Assembly (NCBI GenBank): GCA_038527215.1
Contig: JBCBGC010000016.1
Coordinates: forward strand, 1-64,000
Source: JAWPMV01 sp038527215
GTDB taxonomy: Bacteria > Bacteroidota > Bacteroidia > J057
Length of the DNA stretch: 64,000 nt
Direction: 5' to 3'
Part shown: one piece after another, positions 17,278 to 24,400 of the stretch
How the letters are laid out: every line of letters begins with the position of its first letter
How positions within the stretch are numbered: the first letter of the stretch is position 1
The notes under the pieces: model-generated
What the model was told of the DNA's origin: nothing
The model's database searches: none
The model's input: the letters and a program-made list of their open reading frames with translations, nothing else
Position numbers and translations under genes: made by a program

Positions 17278-18162
17278 ATGTCCATCTCTACAGTGAATGA
17301 TTTGACGGCGAAGAATCTTCCCGGCAACGGCCCCCGGCCCAAATGGCTGCGGGTAAAGCTGCCCTATGGAGAGACTTTTAGCCAGGTGCGTGCTACGATA
17401 GATGAGCATAAGCTTCATACGGTATGCGAGAGTGCCCGCTGTCCCAATATGGGAGAATGCTGGGGCGCTGGAACCGCCACCTTTATGATCCTGGGCAATA
17501 CTTGTACCCGCTCCTGTTCTTTCTGTGCCGTAGCCACTGGTCGGCCAGATGCCCTCGATGTGATGGAACCCTATCGGGTGGCCAAAGCCGTAAAAACCAT
17601 GGGCATCAAGCATGCCGTGATTACCTCGGTTAACCGAGACGAACAGAAAGACAGCGGGGCCAATATCTGGGCCGAAACCGTTCGACAGATTCGGAAACAG
17701 GCCCCAGGGGTAACCATGGAAACCCTGATTCCCGATGTGAAAGGCCGCTGGGAGATGCTGGACCTGATTACAGAGACCAAGCCTGAGATTGTATCTCACA
17801 ATATGGAGACCATCAAGCGGCTTTATCGCCGGGTGCGGCCTCAGGCCAAATATGACCGGAGCCTCGAGCAGATCAAGCGGACTAAAGCCGCAGGCGTACG
17901 CACCAAGTCTGGCTTTATGGTAGGCCTGGGAGAAACCGTCGAAGAGGTATACGAACTGATGCGGGACCTGCACGCCCACGATTGCGATGTCCTGACCATC
18001 GGGCAGTACTTGCAGCCTACCAAAATGCACCTGCCCGTAGATGAGTTTATCCATCCGGACTTATTTGATCACTATCGCGAAGTCGCTTACGAAATAGGAT
18101 TTGACTATGTGGAAAGCGGTCCCCTGGTCCGCTCCAGCTATCATTCCGAAAGAGGATTGTAA
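17278..18162 (+). CDS. lipA: Lipoyl synthase (radical SAM)
   Basis: The 294-residue protein carries both LipA iron-sulfur cysteine sets: C50/C55/C61 (CESARCPNMGEC, auxiliary cluster that donates sulfur) and C76/C80/C83 (CTRSCSFC, radical SAM cluster). The conserved C-terminal RSSY (GPLVRSSYHSERG) ligates the auxiliary cluster. It inserts two sulfurs into octanoyl-lysine on lipoyl domains, such as that of the E2 encoded at 57988-59346. Length is standard. A terminator follows. Confidence 0.97.
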   Translation: MSISTVNDLTAKNLPGNGPRPKWLRVKLPYGETFSQVRATIDEHKLHTVCESARCPNMGECWGAGTATFMILGNTCTRSCSFCAVATGRPDALDVMEPYRVAKAVKTMGIKHAVITSVNRDEQKDSGANIWAETVRQIRKQAPGVTMETLIPDVKGRWEMLDLITETKPEIVSHNMETIKRLYRRVRPQAKYDRSLEQIKRTKAAGVRTKSGFMVGLGETVEEVYELMRDLHAHDCDVLTIGQYLQPTKMHLPVDEFIHPDLFDHYREVAYEIGFDYVESGPLVRSSYHSERGL

Positions 18163-18197
18163 TTCATTTTCTTTTTTTCGGACAAAAAGCCTTCCCA

Positions 18198-18230
18198 GCC
18201 TCCGGTGGTTTCGACTTCCGGAGGCTTTTT
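18198..18230 (+). terminator. Intrinsic terminator after lipA
   Basis: An 8-bp GC-rich stem (GCCTCCGG at 18198-18205, CCGGAGGC at 18218-18225) with a 12-base loop is followed by five Ts. Confidence 0.8.
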
Positions 18231-18346
18231 CGTGCCGTTTTTTGCCGGTTTTAGCCATGGAAAAAGCCCGTCCCGCCGCTCAGGCATTTTTTTTGCAGAT
18301 ATTATTCGCATATTGGGAACAAAGCGAATAAACAGGGAATAGCAGA

Positions 18347-18847
18347 ATGAAAACGCTGGTTTTATGCCGCCACGCCAAGTCCGATTGGCCAGAAGGAGTT
18401 GCTGATATCAACCGCCCGCTCAAAGAGCGAGGCTGGAATGACGCTGCCTACCTGGGAGACCTGTTAGGACAGCGGAACTTTCGGGCCGACCATATTATCA
18501 GCTCGCCAGCCCAACGGGCTCGGAGCACCGCCAAAGAAATAGCTGCGCGGATTGGCTATCAGGATGAAATTGACATAGAGGAAACCGTCTATTACCAGGG
18601 AAGCCTTAGCCTGATTCGTCATTGCAAAGGGTTGGATGATGCCTGGCGGACGGTGATGGTCTTTGGCCATAACCCGACCATGGAAGAAACGGTTCGGCAG
18701 ATGCTGCAGGTAGGCTCGGGTTTTTATATGCCCACCTGCGCCATGGCCTGCCTCGAAAGCTCGGCCTATTCATGGGCCAAGGTAAGCGCGGTTAATACTC
18801 ATCTGAGATGGTATTTGATTCCCCGCTTTATGCGAAAAAATGCTTGA
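18347..18847 (+). CDS. SixA-type histidine phosphatase
   Basis: This 166-residue cytoplasmic protein belongs to the histidine phosphatase superfamily: LCRHAKSDW contains the catalytic RH (R8, H9), followed by the conserved DINRPLKERG and SSPAQRARST, and the second catalytic histidine in FGHNPTMEET. SixA-like proteins dephosphorylate phosphohistidine on signalling proteins in E. coli; in Bacteroidota the substrate is unknown. The CHAT operon begins 85 bases downstream on the same strand, so read-through is possible, but the gap is larger than the spacing within that operon. Confidence 0.85.
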   Translation: MKTLVLCRHAKSDWPEGVADINRPLKERGWNDAAYLGDLLGQRNFRADHIISSPAQRARSTAKEIAARIGYQDEIDIEETVYYQGSLSLIRHCKGLDDAWRTVMVFGHNPTMEETVRQMLQVGSGFYMPTCAMACLESSAYSWAKVSAVNTHLRWYLIPRFMRKNA

Positions 18848-18932
18848 CCCCAGCCGCTTTCTTGCCTTAACTTATTGGTAAAAATTTTTCTCCACCCTAT
18901 CATTAGCCACCTAAAACGATCTACCTCCACTT

Positions 18933-20429
18933 TTGCCAGCCCATAATCCTGTCATACTCCTCACCTTTGCCAACCCGCTGTCGGTGCCAGAACAGTATCT
19001 GGAGCACTTGACCCGGGAGACGAATACCGTCTACAATTACCTGGAGCCCTTTGACATCAACGACATGGGGGACGTGGTCAAGCTGGAGAATGCTACCCAG
19101 GAAATGGTTTTTAATGCCATAGAAGCCTGGAAAAAGCATAAGGATATCATCATGTTCCACTATGGGGGACATGCCGATGGGGGAGGGCTGATGCTGAACC
19201 AGGAAGATGGGAGTAGTCTCTCCGCCCGGGCTCCAGCCCTGGCTGAATTGCTGGGAAGCCTGCCAGACTTGCAATTGGTCTTTCTCAATGGCTGTTCGAC
19301 CAAGGCCCAGGTGAAGTTACTGATGGATCAGGGCGTCAAAGCGGTGATCGCTACTTCGGAGCCTATTCAGGATCCCATGGCCGTTGATTTCGCGGATCGT
19401 TTCTATAAAAACCTGACGGAAGGGGAGAACCTGGAAGAGTCTTTTAAGCAGGCTCGCTTGTTCGTAGAAGGAAGGTATGATTATAAGGCCCGGCAGGTTG
19501 ATTACCGGGATTTGTTTTGGGAAGGACAGGAAGCAGATAGTCGGCAGTTCCCCTGGGAACTCTACGTCAACAACGGCTCGGAGGAGGTCTTGAACTGGCG
19601 CTTGCCTACAGAGCAGACCAAAAAATCTTCCCTTTCCCTGATCGACCGCTATACCTGCGACCGCTCTGAGCAAAATTCCCGCTTCAAAGCGAGCTTTCTG
19701 CAATTAAAGACAGCCGAAAAATTTCAGTTCTACTTCATTCACGGAGAAGAAGAGCAAAGTGCCAACGGGCTGTTCCAGCGATTTGTGTTGGAGCAGATCA
19801 AGACCAGCTATACCGGTGCGGTGCATCATCGCCTGGCCCTGCTGGAACACGGAACTACCCTGGCGGAGGCAAAAATCAATGCCAAAACGGCTTTTTTCAA
19901 AGCGCTCGACCTCAATCCCAATCAGTATACGCCGGACGAGCTCACTTTGCAGACCCTGGCTAAGTCCAAAATCGCTCAGGAAAAGGACTGTATTGCCCTG
20001 ATGTTCCGGATTTACAGCCAGGAATGGAAACCTTATACCAGGGATTATCTGGATTGGGTTACCCATGAATTCTGTCAACCTGGTCAACTCCCTGATTCGG
20101 CCCCGGACTTCGTTTTTTTCGTCAATGTCGTGTACGAAGAGCCTACGGGAAAAAAGGGCTTATTCAAGCGGATTCTCAGCAGTAGCCCGAAAAGCAAAAT
20201 CCTCAAACTTCTGAAGAAGTTTCCGACCATTCAATTTTTGCCGGAATTACCCCCGGTAGAAAAGCACCATATCAATCGTTGGTTTGATAAGGTGACCGAG
20301 GATTTGAATTTGAAGCAGAAGCTGATACGACAGCATTTTCAGCAGACAGAAAAAGAGATGGCGATGATTGAGGTAGAAGAAAAACTAGAATTGATCATAG
20401 AAGAAATAAACAAGCAACAGGCAGTCTGA
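18933..20429 (+). CDS. CHAT-domain protease with a C-terminal inactive-STAND-like region
   Basis: The product has 498 residues. Residues 1-~215 are a CHAT (caspase-HetF) domain: ILLTFANP first strand, catalytic histidine H80 in HYGGHADG, catalytic cysteine C121 in FLNGCST, then GVKAVIATSEPIQD and a FYKNLTEG helix. Residues ~235-450 start with TCDRSEQNSRF and a strand FQFYFIHGEEEQS but have no Walker motifs, resembling inactive-STAND modules known next to CHAT proteases. The C-terminus is a charged helix. The start is TTG: an in-frame stop lies 21 bases upstream and the first ATG would delete the first CHAT strand. No signal peptide, so cytoplasmic. It is the first gene of an operon with the MoxR ATPase (33-base gap). 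Confidence 0.82.
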   Translation: MPAHNPVILLTFANPLSVPEQYLEHLTRETNTVYNYLEPFDINDMGDVVKLENATQEMVFNAIEAWKKHKDIIMFHYGGHADGGGLMLNQEDGSSLSARAPALAELLGSLPDLQLVFLNGCSTKAQVKLLMDQGVKAVIATSEPIQDPMAVDFADRFYKNLTEGENLEESFKQARLFVEGRYDYKARQVDYRDLFWEGQEADSRQFPWELYVNNGSEEVLNWRLPTEQTKKSSLSLIDRYTCDRSEQNSRFKASFLQLKTAEKFQFYFIHGEEEQSANGLFQRFVLEQIKTSYTGAVHHRLALLEHGTTLAEAKINAKTAFFKALDLNPNQYTPDELTLQTLAKSKIAQEKDCIALMFRIYSQEWKPYTRDYLDWVTHEFCQPGQLPDSAPDFVFFVNVVYEEPTGKKGLFKRILSSSPKSKILKLLKKFPTIQFLPELPPVEKHHINRWFDKVTEDLNLKQKLIRQHFQQTEKEMAMIEVEEKLELIIEEINKQQAV

Positions 20430-20462
20430 TGGCTGGCTTTTCACCCATAAAACCCCAGCGAA

Positions 20463-21422
20463 GTGGCAACTTTTGATTTTGAAATACCCGCTATCGGTGA
20501 GTTGAAAAAAAAGTACAACGACCCGAAAAATTATATCCTGTCCGAAGAACTGGTCAGTGCTGTAAAGGTGGCCATGCACCTGAACCAGCCGCTTTTTCTG
20601 ACGGGCAAGCCTGGAACCGGGAAAACCCAGTTGGCCTTCAAGATTGCCTATGAATACGGGCTAAAAGATGACGAGGGGAAGATTCGCCCCATGATCTTCA
20701 ACACGAAGACCACCTCTACAGCCCAGGACCTTTTCTACACCTATGATGCGGTCCGCCACTTCAGGGACGCCAACCTCAAGGACGGGCCGCGCAAGCCTAC
20801 CCAGGATTATATTAAACTCAGTGCCTTGGGCAAAGCCATCGCCCTGACCAATCCGCAGGCCCTGGCAGGCACAGGCTTATTACCCGCCGGGACCCAGCCG
20901 CAAAACTCTGTCGTGCTGATCGATGAAGTGGACAAGGCGCCCACAGATTTTCCCAATGACATCCTCTATGAGATCGAGCACAAAAGTTTTGAGATCAAAG
21001 AATTGGGCTTACGGGTAGAAGCAGGGGTCGAACATCGCCCGATCATTATTCTGACCAGCAACTCGGAGAAGAACCTGCCGGAAGCCTTTCTGCGCCGCTG
21101 CGTGTTTTTCCATATTCCCTTTCCCAATACCAACCAATTGGTCGAGATCGTGCAAAAGCATCTGGGGGAAACTTCGGCCTATGCGAGTGATCAACTGATT
21201 CAGCATTTTGAGTCTGTGCGTAAGACCGTGCGAAAAAAGCAACCTGCCACCGCCGAATTGATCGGTTGGTTACGTATGCTGGAATTAGAGAACTTCCTCC
21301 GGGATGGCCTCAACATGAGCACCTTGTCTGAGCCCCAGAAACAGATTCTAAGGTTTTCTTATACCGCGCTGGCCAAAGACAAAGATGACTTACAGCGTCT
21401 GATCGATACCTATACTAAATAA
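20463..21422 (+). CDS. MoxR-family AAA+ ATPase
   Basis: This 319-residue cytoplasmic ATPase has Walker A GKPGTGKT (48-55), Walker B VVLIDEVDKAP (D154, E155), sensor 1 TSN (198-200), an FLRRCVFFHIPFP arginine-finger region (R211/R212) and the MoxR-typical NDILYEIEHKSFEI. The C-terminal helical lid is complete. MoxR ATPases act as chaperone-like motors with a partner carrying a vWA domain; the next gene encodes a giant protein with a degenerate vWA-like domain. The start is GTG (20463), 33 bases after the CHAT gene; the giant gene starts 10 bases after its stop. No BatA, BatB or DUF58 gene is nearby, so this is not the usual aerotolerance operon. Confidence 0.92.
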   Translation: MATFDFEIPAIGELKKKYNDPKNYILSEELVSAVKVAMHLNQPLFLTGKPGTGKTQLAFKIAYEYGLKDDEGKIRPMIFNTKTTSTAQDLFYTYDAVRHFRDANLKDGPRKPTQDYIKLSALGKAIALTNPQALAGTGLLPAGTQPQNSVVLIDEVDKAPTDFPNDILYEIEHKSFEIKELGLRVEAGVEHRPIIILTSNSEKNLPEAFLRRCVFFHIPFPNTNQLVEIVQKHLGETSAYASDQLIQHFESVRKTVRKKQPATAELIGWLRMLELENFLRDGLNMSTLSEPQKQILRFSYTALAKDKDDLQRLIDTYTK

Positions 21423-21432
21423 ACCCCTTGCC

Positions 21433-24400
21433 ATGGCCGATCAGCAGCAACATATTGTGCTTCCTCTGGCGACCCTTCTTTCCCGCTTACAACGGGAAGG
21501 CTTTAGCTATGGAGTCGATGTGCATCTTCAGCTGCAGACCGTCCTGCGTAATCTCTCCGAAGAAGTCCGGCAGAATCCTTATGAGCTGAAATGGCTCATC
21601 GCGCCGGTGCTGGCCCAGTCGGTGGAGGAGCAACAAACCTTCTACCGGGTATTTGATGAGTACTTCCGGGAGGAAATTCAGCCCCTGCTGGACGATGGAT
21701 TTGCTGGGTTACAACCCCCACCACCTCCGCCTCCGCCAGAGGCCCCGCGCTGGACCATGCCCCGTTGGCTGGCCACCACGATTCTCGCGGTTTGTTCTCT
21801 GTTGGTGCTATATGGCTTGTATCGCCTGATATTTCAACCACAATATCAATTCCATCCCAACTTCGAAATCCAAACCGAAAACGGGAGAGAAACCGCTACG
21901 AACCCACCCTATCCCATGGCCTACCTGGGGGATTCCGTCATGGTGGTCAACCTATCCAACGAACGAGAGGACACCCTGGGCTATCAGTTTATCTGGCGAT
22001 TTGGAGAAGGCCATGATTCCCTCATTTCCGCCAGCCCTCAGCTATATTATCAATACCAGACCGCTGGAAATAAGCAGGTCCGCCTGACCATCCGGGACCG
22101 GGAGACTGGGGCAGATAGTACCCTGATCAGGCCGGTCATGGTCGCCTGCCCCTATCAACTAAATGCCCGCTTTAATTTTGATTGGCAAGCCACCGAAAAA
22201 GCCGCGGTCCCACGCGTGGAGGACGAGATTACCTTCACCCCGGATTTAATTGGGGGGGATACTCTGGCCTATTTTTGGGACTTTGGCGATGGGACGACCA
22301 GTGAGGAGATTGCTCCCACCCATGTGTATGATAGTGTTGGGTCTTATGCTGTGGAGCTGCGGATTTCGAGAAAAAATGCTGGCAGCAATATCCCTTGTGG
22401 GAAAGATGCCGAGCATGAAAAAATTGTGAGCATCGCCCGCTCCGTGGATCAGGTAGGCTTAAACCCGATTCCCCTGGTGGTAGATCCGATAAAATTACCC
22501 CGTTCCTTCACCTATTGGGGTATCTTATTGCTGGCTACCCTGGTAGGCCTGATCTTATTTGGGCTGGGAATGCTGGTTCTGGCTACGCGTTTTCTCTGGA
22601 AACGGACCCATCCACCAGAATTGAATGGGGGAGACGAAGGCCCCTACGATATTCCTTTTCCTAAGCAGGATAGCCTGATTGCCGCAGACCGCGATCTCTA
22701 TGACCTGGCCAACCGGCTGCGGATGCGTCGGGAAAGCAGCACCCAGAAGATTGACCTGCCCGGGACCATCCGCAAAACTATCCAATCCGGAGGCATTCCC
22801 GAATTAGCCTATCGGCAGACTTATCGCTCTTCCGAGTATTTATTCCTGATCGAGCAAAATTTTCCAGAAAACCATTTGCTGCGCTTATTTGACCGCTTGC
22901 TGGATGTATTGGATGGAGAGGATGTGGTCATGGAAGTATTCTATTATGACGCAGATATTCAGGTCTGTTGGCGGGAGGGGGAAGATGTTACCATCAAGCT
23001 ATCTGATCTGGCCCAGCAATACCGTCAGGCTCGCCTGGTAGTCATGAGCGATGGGTACCACTTCCTCAACCCCTATGAAGCCAAAATGGAATCCTGGGTT
23101 TCACAATCCCTCCAGGCCTGGACGGAAGAAGCCATTCTCCTGACCCCCGTGCCCGTCGGAGATTGGGGATACAAAGAAAAACTGCTGAGAGATTTCTTCG
23201 CCATTCTGCCCATCGACCTGCAAGGGCAATTGGCCATGGTAGATAAATTCAATGCGGATCAACTACCGGATTTTGAGACCTTACGCAAGGACCTCGAACG
23301 GGTGATTCCAGATGAATCTGAGACGCTACAACCCTATGATTTGCATTCGGTGGCAGGCCTGAAAGACTATCTGGGGGCCAACCGCTTTCAATGGGTAGCG
23401 GCCACCATGATTTATCCTTATCCCAACTGGAACCTGACCCTGGCCATCGGGAAGGCCTTGTCTTTGGATGAATACCTGCTCACCTACGAAAACCTGCTTC
23501 ATATCGGGCGGATTCCCTGGATGCAGGATGGGGATATCAGCAAAAAATTGCGCCTGGCTTTATTGGATGAACTGCTGCCCGGCTACGAAAGGATTGCCCG
23601 GGAAACCGTGGTGGACATGCTTCATCTGGCAGAAAAGGAAATGCATAAAGATGCTTATGCCAAGCGTAAATCATCCATTCAGGAACTCACCAATAAATTT
23701 TTCCTCGATCCCAGTGATGAGAAAGTGGCCCGGGAGGTCAACCGACTTTGGGAGCATGACATGATTGCTGATCCGGTGTTACGGCAGCAGTTTGAACGAT
23801 CCAACCCCAATTTCGCCCAGAAAAGCCCTGTGGCCTATCTGGAGGATCGTTATGGCTTGATCAGGCCGAGAGAAGTAGCTGGGGTAAGCATTATTGGGCT
23901 GGTCCTTTTTGCCATCTTTAGCTGGTTCATCAACCAATCTGATGGGCAGCTGGACCGCATTCAGACCTGGACTGAGCGCTTTCCGCTGTTAGAAGACTCC
24001 ACTTTTACCAAGACCTTACCCGTCATAGAAGATAGTGCAGCCTTTTGGAACAATCGTGCCGTTCGTTCCTATCAGGAGATGGTCTTTAAGGATAGCCTGC
24101 CTGAGGAGTGGACCGGTTTTTTTCCGCAATACCATTGGTGGAGGCGCGCCTTAGCCTGGCGGGAGCGGGCTGGAGTAGCTGATTCCACCAGTCTCCAGAA
24201 TGTCTCTTTGACCAATTATAACCTGGCCGTCCATTTCTTTGAAGAGAAAAATTACAGTGAGGCGGGGATGGCCTTTTTTGATGCGGCCTTCTTTGGAGGG
24301 GCCGGCCTGGCCAGAGCCAATGGGCAGGATATACCCTACGATTCGGAAACGCTGATAGACCTGGCCAGGTTGAACTTCGACTGGACCAACCTTGACCCCT

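Noticed and set aside
17254..18054. 266-codon minus-strand frame antisense to lipA
   Set aside because: Shadow of a complete LipA; composition is Gly/His-rich without domain signals.
20463..21422. Bat-type aerotolerance operon
   Set aside because: MoxR is followed by a giant protein, with no DUF58, BatA or BatB genes nearby.
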